A stretch of DNA of 64,000 nt. It comes from Erythrobacter sp. Lineage in GTDB: Bacteria; Pseudomonadota; Alphaproteobacteria; Sphingomonadales; Sphingomonadaceae. The stretch is from NCBI RefSeq assembly GCF_030066995.1, contig NZ_JASJAP010000002.1:62001-126000 (forward strand). Reading direction: 5' to 3'. The translations under genes were made by a program, and so were the position numbers. Position 1 is the first letter of the stretch. Each line of letters begins with the position of its first letter. Below, in pieces: positions 51,522 to 60,520 of the stretch. The notes under the pieces were generated by a model that was given only the letters and a program-made list of their open reading frames with translations, did no database searches and was not told the origin of the DNA.

Positions 51522-51589
51522 AGGGCGCGTTCCATGAACGCCTATCGGTTCGCAGGCAAGAGAACGAGGTTCCAAAGCCTGGTTTCCGC

Positions 51590-51615
51590 TGGCCGTCTGG
51601 AGCGACAGACGGCCA
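51590..51615. terminator. Hairpin between nadB and the ABC ATPase gene
   Basis: A perfect 10-bp stem (TGGCCGTCTG/CAGACGGCCA) with a six-base loop in the gap between the ABC ATPase stop and nadB start. Either a terminator for the ABC gene or an nadB leader structure; no T run is present. Confidence 0.4.
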
Positions 51616-51699
51616 AGAGACGCGGCGATTCCGGCAGCGCCCGCCTCGTTCAGCGCGATCGCCGCCGCGCCGCCGGGGGCGAGCCATGCGCAGCGTATC

Positions 51700-52680
51700 T
51701 CACGCGCCCGATCCCGTCAGCTGGACAAACACATCCTCCAGGTCCGCCTCGCGCGTCGTCACATCTTCAACCGTAAAGCCCATGGCCTGCACATGGTTGA
51801 GCATCTGGCCCGCGCTGACCTGGTCGCGGTCATAGGTCAGCGAGATGCGATTGCCTTCGAGCAGTTCGTGGCGGGCGATGAATTCGCGATCGAAAGCGCC
51901 GCTGTCGGCCGCTTTGGCCGGGTCCTTGTCGACCGTGACCTCGACCACTTTCTCGCGCGCCATCTCGATCAACTCCTGCGTCGGCTTGTTGGCGATGAGC
52001 TGGCCGTGATTGATGATCGCGATCCGGTCGCACAATTCCTCGGCCTCCTCGAGATAGTGGGTGGTCAGGACCACGGTCACGCCTTCGCGGTTCAGCACGG
52101 TCACCAGTTCCCACAGTTGCCGGCGCAGTTCGACATCGACGCCCGCCGTCGGCTCGTCGAGCACAAGGATGGGCGGCGAATGCACCATCGCCTTGGCGAC
52201 CAGCAGGCGCCGTTTCATACCGCCCGAAAGCGTGCGCGCGTAGGCGTTGCGCTTGTCGGCGAGACGCACCGCTTCGAGCAGTTCCTCGCTTCGGCGCAGC
52301 GCGGCGGGAACGCCGTAAAAACCCGCCTGGTTCTCAAGCACCTCGAACGGGGTGAAGAAGGGATCGAAGACGATCTCCTGCGGGACAATCCCGATCGCGC
52401 GGCTGGCGTTGCGGCGCTGCCGATCGATGTCGAAGCCCCAAATCTGCGCGGTTCCTGCCGTTTTGTTAACGAGGCCGGCGAGAATGTTTATCAGGGTGGA
52501 CTTGCCCGCACCGTTAGGGCCAAGCAGCCCGAAGATCGACCCTTCCGGCACGCCAAAGCTTACGCCGCCCAAGGCCAGCTTTCCCTCGGCGTCCGCACCG
52601 GTGGCGCCTTTGGGAGGCGCGTAGCGCTTCGTCAGATTCTCGATGCTTATGGCGGGTTCGCGAGCGCTGTTTTCGGGCAT
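51700..52680 (-). CDS. ABC transporter ATP-binding protein (ABC-2/DrrA type)
   Basis: A 326-residue ATPase starting at ATG 52680. Walker A GLLGPNGAGKST, Q-loop VPQEI, signature LSGGM, Walker B ILVLDEPTAGVD and H-loop TTHYLEE are all intact, and a C-terminal DrrA-like domain follows. No permease gene is adjacent on either side, so its partner lies elsewhere. Possible exports are unknown. Confidence 0.9.
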   Translation of the reverse strand: MPENSAREPAISIENLTKRYAPPKGATGADAEGKLALGGVSFGVPEGSIFGLLGPNGAGKSTLINILAGLVNKTAGTAQIWGFDIDRQRRNASRAIGIVPQEIVFDPFFTPFEVLENQAGFYGVPAALRRSEELLEAVRLADKRNAYARTLSGGMKRRLLVAKAMVHSPPILVLDEPTAGVDVELRRQLWELVTVLNREGVTVVLTTHYLEEAEELCDRIAIINHGQLIANKPTQELIEMAREKVVEVTVDKDPAKAADSGAFDREFIARHELLEGNRISLTYDRDQVSAGQMLNHVQAMGFTVEDVTTREADLEDVFVQLTGSGA

Positions 52681-52772
52681 GGCGTCGCCATAGAGAAGCC
52701 GCACAAGTGCGCAAAGGCTTAACCATAGAACTTGATCAAAGCTTCGTGTCTCTCCGGCTATCGAGCGCGGTC

Positions 52773-53351
52773 ATGAGACGTGGTGCCACCTTCCCCAATG
52801 CGCTCGCGGTCGCGGGCAAAGGCGTGATGATCGCAATCGCCGCGTCGCTAGCGCTGGTTTCGCAAAGCGCACTGGCGAACGACACGCAGAGCGCCAACGC
52901 GAGCGCTCGGATCCATGACGATGTGACCCTTATCAACACCCGCGAAATGGATTTCGGCCGGATTATCGCCCCGGGGAACGGACGCATCGACATGACCGCG
53001 AGCGAGGTTGCGATCTGCACGCCCAACAACGCGCTCGAAGTCCTCGACGGATGCCAGAGCGCGGGGTTTGAAGGCGTTGCGGGATCAGGCTTCCAGATCC
53101 GCGTGCGAGTCCCGGCGGGTCGACGCATCGAGCTCACGGGGCCGGGACAGAACCTGCGCCTGCGCCGGATGGAAGTCGGCGCGGGCGACGGTCTTGCCTT
53201 CATACGGCGTGTCAATCGCAACTTCGACTTCACCGTCACCGACCCTGACGGGGCGTTCGAATTCTTCGTCGGCGGTCGCCTTTTGATCCGCAACAACCAG
53301 GCACCGGGCGTCTACACCGGAACCTTTGAGATCGAAGTCGAGTACGAGTGA
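52773..53351 (+). CDS. DUF4402 domain protein, exported
   Basis: A 192-residue protein with a signal peptide (MIAIAASLALVSQSALA) and a beta-sandwich-like DUF4402 domain: TREMDFGRIIAPGNGRIDM, and a C-terminal GVYTGTFEIEVEYE. ATG 52773 gives the signal. Members are predicted surface or pilus-like proteins. The closely similar gene at 53847 is a paralogue. Confidence 0.82.
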   Translation: MRRGATFPNALAVAGKGVMIAIAASLALVSQSALANDTQSANASARIHDDVTLINTREMDFGRIIAPGNGRIDMTASEVAICTPNNALEVLDGCQSAGFEGVAGSGFQIRVRVPAGRRIELTGPGQNLRLRRMEVGAGDGLAFIRRVNRNFDFTVTDPDGAFEFFVGGRLLIRNNQAPGVYTGTFEIEVEYE

Positions 53352-53418
53352 GCCCGGCTTGCGATTTGCCCAAAAACGGCGATTGAATTTGCCCGGAAGC
53401 GCGACTAATTCCGAGCCC

Positions 53419-53637
53419 ATGATGACGCTCAATCGAGAGATCACGTTTGTTGAGAAAAGCCGCGTAAGCTGCGACGGGGCGGGCGAAATCCGCGGCGGCG
53501 CGGGCTATCGACCCGCGGCCCTTGGCCATCCGAGGGTCTTTCTCGAGATCGATAGCGAACGCGGCTACGTCGATTGCGGCTATTGCGACCGCCGTTTCAT
53601 CCTTCGCGGCGGCCCGGCGGACACCGCGCAAAGCTGA
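53419..53637 (+). CDS. Zinc-finger (zf-CHCC) domain protein
   Basis: A 72-residue protein with GHPRVFLEID followed by YVDCGYCDRRFIL: the C-H-C-C zinc knuckle of the NDUFS6-like family. Start ATG 53419 or 53422. It lies between the two DUF4402 genes. Its role is unknown in bacteria. Confidence 0.8.
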   Translation: MMTLNREITFVEKSRVSCDGAGEIRGGAGYRPAALGHPRVFLEIDSERGYVDCGYCDRRFILRGGPADTAQS

Positions 53638-53846
53638 TCCGGGCTCGTCGCGGGACCCCTCGATTGCTCAGAGCCAGGGCCAGAAAAGGGCCAAAGCGTT
53701 GCGCGCGAGCCCTCTGGCCGGATTCGGTTTCAAATCATTCTTAACATCTCGGACGTAAATCACGATCCAAGGCGGACCGCGAACCGGCGTGGACCAGGCG
53801 CTGTGCGAGCCGCCCTCGACGTTGCAACAGGGCCCGAAAAAGTAAA

Positions 53847-54443
53847 ATGACCAAGACTTTGAGAAGGTTATGGCGCGCGATCGCTGCAGCGCCACGGGCA
53901 TATGTCCGGCAATGGGCGGCTGCCATCGCGATCTTTACCGCGACGCTCGCCCTGCTTACGCCGGCGGCGCAGGCGCAGGAAACCGAAACGGCCGATGCGC
54001 GGGCCTTTCTCGTTACGCCGCTCAGTTTCGTCAAAGAGACCGATCTCGATTTTGGCATCATCATTCCCGGCAACAGCGACGGCACGGTTTTCATGGATTC
54101 GACCGGTGCCATCACGACGACCAACGGGATCACCGTGCAAACCGGCACACAACAGCCGGCTCGGTTCTGGGGTTATGGTCAGTTCAACCAACGGGTGCTG
54201 ATCAACATCAATCAGAACACGTACACTCTCACCCGCGTCGGCGGGACCGAAACCATGCTCTACGATCAGGTGACGATCGGCAGCCAGCCTCCGATCCTGA
54301 TCACGACGCGCCCGACCCGGTTCCGTATCGCCAACCCGGATGGCTATTTCGCGTTCACGATCGCCGGCCGCCTTCAGGTGGCGGAGGACCAGGCGCCAGG
54401 CGTGTATGAGGGCGAATTCACTGTCACACTCGAATACGAATAA
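53847..54443 (+). CDS. DUF4402 domain protein, exported (paralogue)
   Basis: A 198-residue protein with a longer, basic signal peptide (to about TPAAQA) and the DUF4402 pattern KETDLDFGIIIPGN, YFAFTIAGRLQVAEDQAPGVYEGEFTVTLEYE. Same arrangement of motifs as the gene at 52773, so the two are probably paralogues. Ends 99 bp before the unknown gene at 54543. Confidence 0.83.
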   Translation: MTKTLRRLWRAIAAAPRAYVRQWAAAIAIFTATLALLTPAAQAQETETADARAFLVTPLSFVKETDLDFGIIIPGNSDGTVFMDSTGAITTTNGITVQTGTQQPARFWGYGQFNQRVLININQNTYTLTRVGGTETMLYDQVTIGSQPPILITTRPTRFRIANPDGYFAFTIAGRLQVAEDQAPGVYEGEFTVTLEYE

Positions 54444-54542
54444 GGCGTCGCAGCGGCCCCGGCGCGACCGGTGCCGCCGCTCATTGCCGGTTCAGATAGG
54501 TTTGCTAGTCTGTCCTCCATAATCTGAGGGAGATTTGCTGCC

Positions 54543-55040
54543 ATGGCCACAAACACAATCTCACAACGCCGGGGCACGTCCCTTACTCTCTCCGCGCTCG
54601 CCGGGATTTCGCTTTTGCTCTCTCCGGCGCTTGCTCAGGATGAGGAGCCGGACCCGCCTGAGAAAACCGAAGAGAAAAAGTCCAAGGCGCAAATCAAGGG
54701 CGAAAAGCGCCTGGCCAAGATGCTCGAAGGGCGCGTGGCGGGCGAACCGCAAGATTGCATCCGCATGCTGCCCACCAATCAGATGACCACGATCGACCGC
54801 ACGGCCTATGTGTTCGGGCGAGGCAACACGATCTACGTGCAGCGCACCACTCGCCCCGATCAAATCCGTGATCGCGACACCCTGATCACACGCCGTTTTG
54901 GCGGTGGCGCCCAGCTTTGTCGGCAGGATATCGCGACGACCGTCGATCCGTTGACGCAGATCTTCACCGGCGCGGTGATGTTCGAAGACTTCGTACCTTA
55001 CACGCGCGTGGACAAGGATGAGAACGAGGGCAACGGCTAG
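54543..55040 (+). CDS. Hypothetical exported protein
   Basis: A 165-residue protein with a signal peptide (LTLSALAGISLLLSPALA), an acidic/Lys-rich linker (EEPDPPEKTEEKKSKAQ) and a C-terminal domain with two cysteines (PQDCIRM and AQLCRQD) that could form a disulphide. DRTAYVFGRGNTIYVQRTTRP resembles sphingomonad-specific uncharacterised proteins. Confidence 0.7.
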   Translation: MATNTISQRRGTSLTLSALAGISLLLSPALAQDEEPDPPEKTEEKKSKAQIKGEKRLAKMLEGRVAGEPQDCIRMLPTNQMTTIDRTAYVFGRGNTIYVQRTTRPDQIRDRDTLITRRFGGGAQLCRQDIATTVDPLTQIFTGAVMFEDFVPYTRVDKDENEGNG

Positions 55041-55163
55041 GTTTCCAGCCTTTCGCCGGCTTCGACGCGCTGTCGATGACGTTTGCGGACGTTCGATGAG
55101 AACGAGCCGGTGTCCCCCTCCAACTTGAGACGAGGCCTCGCGAGCGGTCGCCCGCCCCCCCTA

Positions 55164-55712
55164 TCATGACGTATCGCGTGAAGGCGCAATGCTCTGGGCA
55201 TAGCGTCCTGAAGAACGATTGAGCGCATCGACCGATCGGCCATATTCCCGCAGCACCCGCTCCGCTTCGGGCGCCTGTTCCCGAGGTCTCAGAGTAGCCA
55301 ATGGAGCTTCCCAGAGAACCCGGACCGGCGCGGTGTGCGCTCGGTGTATTGCGTCCGCATCCGTTTGCGGATGGGGCCGCGAGCCCATGGCGGCGAGGGC
55401 TTCCCTTCGCACTCGGCGCCACTCGGCGCGCTCCGCCTGCTCTCTTGATCGGTCCGTGCCACCCGAGGTCGCGCGTTCGGCGTTCGCGCCTTCCTCGAGC
55501 AAGGCCGCCTTAAGCGGATGTGTGGTACCCTCCACACGCCACTCTTCCACGCGAAGCGCGGCTGCGCTCGCTGAAAGCGTATCCGGCTGATGCGGCTCGG
55601 CGTAAAGCCGTCGGGTTCGCGCTGACCCGGCCAGATCCCCGGCCAGCCAGCTAAAGACGCACATTCCGGTGACCACGGCCACCCAGACTCCGAAACCCGC
55701 TGCGTATTCCAT
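55164..55712 (-). CDS. Hypothetical protein with an N-terminal helix
   Basis: A 182-residue protein beginning at ATG 55712, with GGGAG eight bases upstream. One N-terminal hydrophobic helix (VWVAVVTGMCVFSWLAGDLAG) is followed by an Arg/Glu/Ala-rich helical tail without a recognised domain. Could be a membrane-tethered coiled coil. Confidence 0.6.
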   Translation of the reverse strand: MEYAAGFGVWVAVVTGMCVFSWLAGDLAGSARTRRLYAEPHQPDTLSASAAALRVEEWRVEGTTHPLKAALLEEGANAERATSGGTDRSREQAERAEWRRVRREALAAMGSRPHPQTDADAIHRAHTAPVRVLWEAPLATLRPREQAPEAERVLREYGRSVDALNRSSGRYAQSIAPSRDTS

Positions 55713-55915
55713 GCACACTCCCTCGCCGCCGAAACGCCGGCGGTCATCCAAGTTAGACCCCTTGTCCGTGAAGACCGCGCGCCGACGCATCGGCGCCAAT
55801 CGCGAGCCGGTCGCCTTCCCACAGCGGACCGGCCTTTCAAGAACTCAAGAAACCTACTGGTTTTCGGCTTATGTGTTTACCCGGGTTGGATACCTATGGA
55901 CGCGTTAACCGCGCG

Positions 55916-56908
55916 CTATGCGGTCGCGGAAGCGTGCATTCCGGTCATGGCGTTCAACCGCGCAATGATCGCTTCGGCCTCTTCCATGATGCCGTCGATA
56001 AGCTCCTTGCAGGTCGGGATATCGTTGATCAGGCCGGCGACCATGCCGCAGCTCCACGCGCCCTTGTCCATGTCGCCTTCCTGCATGATCGACGGGTAGA
56101 CCCCGGCGACTTCGGGCAGGATGTCCTGTATCGTCAGCGCGTCGCCCAGATCTTTTTCCTTCTGAAGCAGGCGTTCGACCCCGGCGTTGTTGAGCACGCG
56201 TTCGGTGTTGCGAAGCGGGCGCATGACGAGCCGGGTGTCGAGCTCGGAGGCCTCGACAATCGCCTGCTTCACGTTGTCGTGAACCGGCGCTTCCTTGGTG
56301 GCGATGAAGCGCGTGCCCATGTTCATGCCCTGCGCGCCCATCGCGAGGCTGGCGATAAGGCTGCGACCATCGGCCATCCCGCCTGAGGAAACGAACGGAA
56401 TCTCCAGCTCATCCGCCGCGCGCGGCAGAAGAATGAAGTTGGGCACATCGTCCTCTCCCGGATGGCCGCCGCACTCGAACCCATCGACGCTCACCGCGTC
56501 GCAGCCGATGGCCTGCGCTTTCAGCGAGTGGCGCACGCTGGTGCATTTGTGGATCACCTTGATCCCGGCGTCCTTCAGAGCGGGGAGCACTTCCTGAGGG
56601 TTGCGTCCGGCGGTCTCGACCACCTTGACCCCGCCTTCGATAATGACGCGCACAAGGCCCGGATAATCGGGCGGCGTCAGGCTGGGAAGGAAGGTGAGGT
56701 TCACGCCAAAGGGCTTGTCGGTCATGTCCCTGCAGCGCGCAATCTCGTTGGCGAGCTTTTCCGGCGTGCCTTGTGTGAGGCCGGTGATGATGCCGAGCCC
56801 TCCCGCGTTCGACACCGCCGCCGCCATCTCGGCAAACCCGACATAATGCATGCCGCCCTGGATGATCGGGTGCTCGATACCGAACATTTCGGTAATGGCG
56901 GTTTTCAT
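55916..56908 (-). CDS. NAD(P)H-dependent flavin oxidoreductase (nitronate monooxygenase type)
   Basis: A 330-residue TIM-barrel FMN enzyme starting at ATG 56908. Family signatures: IEHPIIQGGMHYVG, SNAGGLGIITG, VSVDGFECGGHPGEDDV and VSSGGMADGRSL, followed by MGAQGMNMGTRF. It is related to nitronate monooxygenases and FabK-like enoyl reductases; GHPG and the SGG(M) loop fit the nitronate class, but physiological substrate is unknown. Confidence 0.9.
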   Translation of the reverse strand: MKTAITEMFGIEHPIIQGGMHYVGFAEMAAAVSNAGGLGIITGLTQGTPEKLANEIARCRDMTDKPFGVNLTFLPSLTPPDYPGLVRVIIEGGVKVVETAGRNPQEVLPALKDAGIKVIHKCTSVRHSLKAQAIGCDAVSVDGFECGGHPGEDDVPNFILLPRAADELEIPFVSSGGMADGRSLIASLAMGAQGMNMGTRFIATKEAPVHDNVKQAIVEASELDTRLVMRPLRNTERVLNNAGVERLLQKEKDLGDALTIQDILPEVAGVYPSIMQEGDMDKGAWSCGMVAGLINDIPTCKELIDGIMEEAEAIIARLNAMTGMHASATA

Positions 56909-57017
56909 GGCTTGTCTCTCCCGGATTCGTTTCTGTTCCGGTCGAGACAACCCGAGAATGACGCGGCTTGCAAGCGTGGTCTTGGACCGCACGGCAACAA
57001 CGCAGCGCGTCGTAGCG

Positions 57018-57674
57018 TCAATCCGCGTCCCGCTCGATCGGCCCGGTCTCGCACAGATCGCTCACCACGCAGATAGCGCATTTGGGCACGCGCGCGCGGC
57101 ACACGCGTTTGCCGAACTGGATCAGCCAGAAATGCCCATCCGCCATCGCCCATTCGGGGCTGCGTTCCTCGAGCTGCTGCGCGGTCTTCTCTGCGCTCTT
57201 CGCCTTGGTCAGGCCGATGCGGTTGCACACCCGGTGCACATGCGTGTCGACCGCGATGATATCTTCGCCGAAGGTGAAGCTCATCACGATGTCGGCGCAC
57301 TTTCGGCCAATGCCGGGCAGGCTCATCAAGCCTTCGCGCGTCCTGGGCACGACGCCGCCATGTTCCTCCAAAAGCGCCTTGCAGAACTTGCGGATGCTCT
57401 TGGTCTTGTTGTTGTAGAGCCCGCATGGCCGGATCGCCTCGCGGATAGCGTCGTCGTCAAACGCCAGTATGTCTCCGGGCGTTTTCGCCAGCTTGAACAG
57501 CGCCTTGGTCGCCGCCGCGGTGTTGCGGTCGAGCGATTGGGCGGAGAGCATACAGGAGATGCACGAGCGAAAGGCATCGGGCTGGCCTTTCGGGCCTTTG
57601 GCGTTCGAGGTGCGGCCCGGCATCGCTTCGGCGAGCTTGCGGTAAACCTCTTCAACCTGCGGTTGTGTGAGCAT
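57018..57674 (-). CDS. nth: Endonuclease III
   Basis: A 218-residue HhH-GPD DNA glycosylase/AP lyase repairing oxidised pyrimidines. ATG 57674 is chosen over the TTG three codons upstream. Catalytic residues are in LPGIGRKCADIV (Lys) and AVDTHVHRV (Asp); the [4Fe-4S] ligands follow C-x6-C-x2-C-x5-C (CRARVPKCAICVVSDLC). Confidence 0.95.
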   Translation of the reverse strand: MLTQPQVEEVYRKLAEAMPGRTSNAKGPKGQPDAFRSCISCMLSAQSLDRNTAAATKALFKLAKTPGDILAFDDDAIREAIRPCGLYNNKTKSIRKFCKALLEEHGGVVPRTREGLMSLPGIGRKCADIVMSFTFGEDIIAVDTHVHRVCNRIGLTKAKSAEKTAQQLEERSPEWAMADGHFWLIQFGKRVCRARVPKCAICVVSDLCETGPIERDAD

Positions 57675-57779
57675 ACCAGGCAAGCGCTTGGGATCGTGTG
57701 GCGTTCCCGGTCTTGCGCCTGGCTAAGAAGAAGGCAAGGCTGTCGCCTCCGAAGCCGAGCGCAAGCACGAAAGCCCGCC

Positions 57780-58235
57780 ATGCAGCAAATCGCCCAAGCG
57801 CCCGATGGCAAAGAGATGTACTTCGCCGCTCTATTCGGCGCGGTGGTCGGCTATATCGCGCTCGTATTTCTCGTTGCACTCAGCGCCGTCATCGGCACCA
57901 GCGATCTGGAGGCCCCTGTGAATGCGCTGGTGACTGGACTGCTCCTTCTCCTCGTCCCCGCTGTGGTTTTCGCAGCGCTGGTCATCGCTCCGATCGGCGC
58001 GATCATCGCGCTTGCAGTGCGGCGTTGGGCCGGCTCCAGTCACTGGTTGGGCGCCATCACCGGTGTTCTCACCGCGGTGACGCTGGCCTTGGCCAGTCAC
58101 GTGCTGCTCGACGCGGATTGGCGCGGCGGTCCTGACGTTGGCACCTATCTGTTTCTCGCTGGCGGGCTCGCCATTGCGGCGGTTTCGGGCTGGTACGCGC
58201 AGCGCACAGTGCTGCGCTGGCCCGTCCGCGCTTAG
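57780..58235 (+). CDS. Hypothetical small membrane protein
   Basis: A 151-residue protein with four predicted hydrophobic helices (about 13-37, 50-80, 92-110 and 122-140). ATG 57780 is chosen because the reading frame further upstream is antisense to nth and lacks membrane character. It lies between two endonuclease III-family genes, but function is unknown. Overlaps the second by four bases at its 3' end. Confidence 0.62.
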   Translation: MQQIAQAPDGKEMYFAALFGAVVGYIALVFLVALSAVIGTSDLEAPVNALVTGLLLLLVPAVVFAALVIAPIGAIIALAVRRWAGSSHWLGAITGVLTAVTLALASHVLLDADWRGGPDVGTYLFLAGGLAIAAVSGWYAQRTVLRWPVRA

Positions 58236-58930
58236 GCTCTACCAGTAGGGCAATCCGAACGCACTGGGCACCCTTCACACTGCGCGCGGCGTGGGCGGCA
58301 ATGGGTCTGGCCGAGCTTCTTCAAAAGCAAATGATGTTCGTCCATATCGGCGGCGGACCATTCGCCGGGCACGACTGGCATGAGGGTATCATACGTCTTC
58401 GCCGTGTCCGCCCTGGCGGGAACGATCCCCATGCGCTGCATGATGCGCCGGTGGTGGCCGTCGATCACCATAGCGCGGCGCTCAAAAGTGCTCGCGTTCA
58501 TGACGCCCGCGGAATTCTTGCGCGCGACGCCGGGCAACGTTTCGAGCCAGGCCATCGCCTCGGCGGTGTCGTAGTTCGACAGGTGCCGCAGATCGACACT
58601 GCCGCGCTCCTCGATAATCGCGTTGAGGCACGCCTTGAGACGCTCCGCAGCAACGCTCGGGAATGTCTGACGATGAAGCCGCGCCTCAAGTTCGGGAACG
58701 CTCACCGCCGCAACGGCCTCCCAGGTGCCGTATTCAGCCAAAAGCGTATCGGTCGACGCGTTGGACGCCGCCGTTTTCGTTTGCGCGCCGATCACTCCAT
58801 GCACCAGCACCCAGACCGGATCGCGGCGCTTTTCGGGCGGGCGGATGATCCGCCCGAAGCGCTCGATCAGCGCCGCTTGCGCGCGCCGCAGAGTCTGCGT
58901 TCGAGAATCGGGGCCAAGGTCAAGCTGCAC
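58232..58930 (-). CDS. Endonuclease III-like HhH-GPD glycosylase
   Basis: A 232-residue second member of the HhH-GPD superfamily, divergent from nth. The helix-hairpin-helix with catalytic Lys is LPGVARKNSAGV, and the Asp lies in MVIDGHHRRIM. It also carries the iron-sulfur pattern C-x6-C-x2-C-x5-C (CRPRRAQCEGCPVRSDC). The N-terminal part is more Arg-rich than nth. The substrate is unknown. Confidence 0.85.
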   Translation of the reverse strand: MQLDLGPDSRTQTLRRAQAALIERFGRIIRPPEKRRDPVWVLVHGVIGAQTKTAASNASTDTLLAEYGTWEAVAAVSVPELEARLHRQTFPSVAAERLKACLNAIIEERGSVDLRHLSNYDTAEAMAWLETLPGVARKNSAGVMNASTFERRAMVIDGHHRRIMQRMGIVPARADTAKTYDTLMPVVPGEWSAADMDEHHLLLKKLGQTHCRPRRAQCEGCPVRSDCPTGRA

Positions 58931-58950
58931 GCTTTTCGCTTTGGGAGCCT

Positions 58951-59559
58951 CTAACGCGTGAACGCGATCGAGAACGTCACCGGCACGGCGGGTGTGATCG
59001 AAGGCAGACCGGCAAGCTCCTGCAGGGTCGCAAGACCCTCGGTCAGCTCCAGCGCGTCGGCGTAGACGATAACGGGCTCTGTTGATGTAACAAGCACTCC
59101 GTCTTCGCCGGTGCGTGTCACGGATACCTGCGTTTCAATCGGCGCTTCGACGCCCTTGACGTTCAGGGTCGCCTTGAGCGGCTGCGTCACGCTTTGACCC
59201 ACGCCAAGCTTTTCGAACGCCGCCGGATCGATCGACGCGGTGACGCTGGCCGTGGGATGGTCCGCGATCTCGAAAAAGATATCGCGCATGCGTTCGTTGC
59301 GAATGTCGACCTTGGTCTCAATCGTCGACAGGTCAATTTCCAGTGTCGCGGCGCCATCGGGCGACACGCTGCCCGAAAGGCCCGAGAAGGTGTTGCTTTC
59401 GGCAATCTCGCCCGATTTGACGCTAACATAGGAGAGGCTGGAGGCGTCCGCATCGACGGCCCAGGACCCTTCGACCAGAGGCGCGGGTTCGGAGGGCGCC
59501 TGCGCACACGCGGCGGCGAGTAAGAGAGTGGCGGCGGCGATGATGCGGGATGCATGCAC
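58951..59559 (-). CDS. YceI family lipoprotein
   Basis: A 202-residue protein with a lipoprotein signal ending LLLAAACAQ, and the YceI lipocalin-like fold: SLSYVSVKSG, DLSTIETKVDIRNERMRDIFF and ATLNVKGVEAPIE. YceI proteins bind isoprenoid or lipid ligands in the periplasm. It lies 20 bp upstream of the second HhH-GPD gene on the same strand. Confidence 0.88.
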   Translation of the reverse strand: MHASRIIAAATLLLAAACAQAPSEPAPLVEGSWAVDADASSLSYVSVKSGEIAESNTFSGLSGSVSPDGAATLEIDLSTIETKVDIRNERMRDIFFEIADHPTASVTASIDPAAFEKLGVGQSVTQPLKATLNVKGVEAPIETQVSVTRTGEDGVLVTSTEPVIVYADALELTEGLATLQELAGLPSITPAVPVTFSIAFTR

Positions 59560-59829
59560 AGGACGATATCCTTCATTTGAGTTCCTAATTGGACAGGCTG
59601 ATAGGCTAACGCGCCTAGATCGCGAAAGGTGCCAACAGATCAGTCATCGAAGGTTGTGAATTTGCAGTTGAGCTACCTTTCACACAAACCATATTTTCGT
59701 ATGTTGTCCATCAGGAGTAGCTTCCAAGCATGACGCCAAGCTAAACAAGCCCTGCTTTTCCTAGAGCCAGAATCCTTTCCTTGGCTCACTGATATAAATG
59801 GCGTTTCAGTCGGCCTTCTGGAGAGTGAT

Positions 59830-60486
59830 ATGGCTGTGTACATTCCAACAGATCAAAACTCGCGGCTTTTAAAACGCCATCTAATGAGTGACTTTGAGAT
59901 GAAGTCATCTCATGCATCGGAGGCTATCGCTGCGCTAATTGGCTTCAAATCTCACGCAGCATTTTTATCATCCTCGACTAGCATCGGCGGTTGTCGAGTG
60001 TTTGTTGCCGATTTTGAAGCCTTTGAAGCTCGCTGCCTTGAGTTAGGTTATGAAGCAGGTTCTTCGGAGTGGCTTCGGTTCTCATTCATGGGTCTGGATT
60101 TTCCTCATCCGGCTTGGCGTGTAATTTCAAAGAGCGATAAAGTCGCGCGGGATGATTGGTTCTATGATTGTGAACAACGAAACGTGCCATTTATGGTGAT
60201 TATTAAAGCGCGAAAATGGTGCACCCTTGAATGGGACCATATCAGCGTCGAGCCCGACTACGACAAATTGGTTAGGCAGGCTATTGGCGAAGATCATGGG
60301 CACGTTCTCTTTCGTCTTTTCCAGTTGTTGACTTTTCACAGTTCGCCTCGCGCCTTTTTCGATGGCAACGCCCTAGTCGGTACGGTGAAGAATCTGACGG
60401 AGGCAGATGCCCGCATCGTCGGCAATGCTTTTGCCGAACGGATTTTTCCGGGAAATCTTGAGACATTGGTAGACAAGGCGGCGTAA
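59830..60486 (+). CDS. Hypothetical protein of AT-rich composition, probably transferred
   Basis: A 218-residue soluble protein without a signal peptide. The base composition is visibly more AT-rich than its surroundings. The N-terminal segment MKSSHASEAIAALIGFKSHAAFLS resembles a short helical motif (S-H-S-x-A-L-E-x-I-A-x-x-x-G-[FY]-x-x-[WH]-x-x-L) found at the ends of glyoxalase-like and plasmid-borne proteins. No other domain is recognised. The function is unknown. Confidence 0.62.
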   Translation: MAVYIPTDQNSRLLKRHLMSDFEMKSSHASEAIAALIGFKSHAAFLSSSTSIGGCRVFVADFEAFEARCLELGYEAGSSEWLRFSFMGLDFPHPAWRVISKSDKVARDDWFYDCEQRNVPFMVIIKARKWCTLEWDHISVEPDYDKLVRQAIGEDHGHVLFRLFQLLTFHSSPRAFFDGNALVGTVKNLTEADARIVGNAFAERIFPGNLETLVDKAA

Positions 60487-60496
60487 CTTTTCTGGT

Positions 60497-60520
60497 GGGA
60501 GTGATTTGACTATCACTCCC
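60497..60520. terminator. Hairpin between the unknown gene and guaA
   Basis: A perfect 9-bp stem (GGGAGTGAT/ATCACTCCC) with a six-base loop lies at the junction of two convergent genes and overlaps the guaA stop codon. Probably bidirectional termination. Confidence 0.55.

Noticed and set aside
56850..57779. N-terminal extension of the membrane gene at 57780
   Set aside because: The extra part is antisense to nth and the flavin oxidoreductase and has no membrane character; I use ATG 57780.
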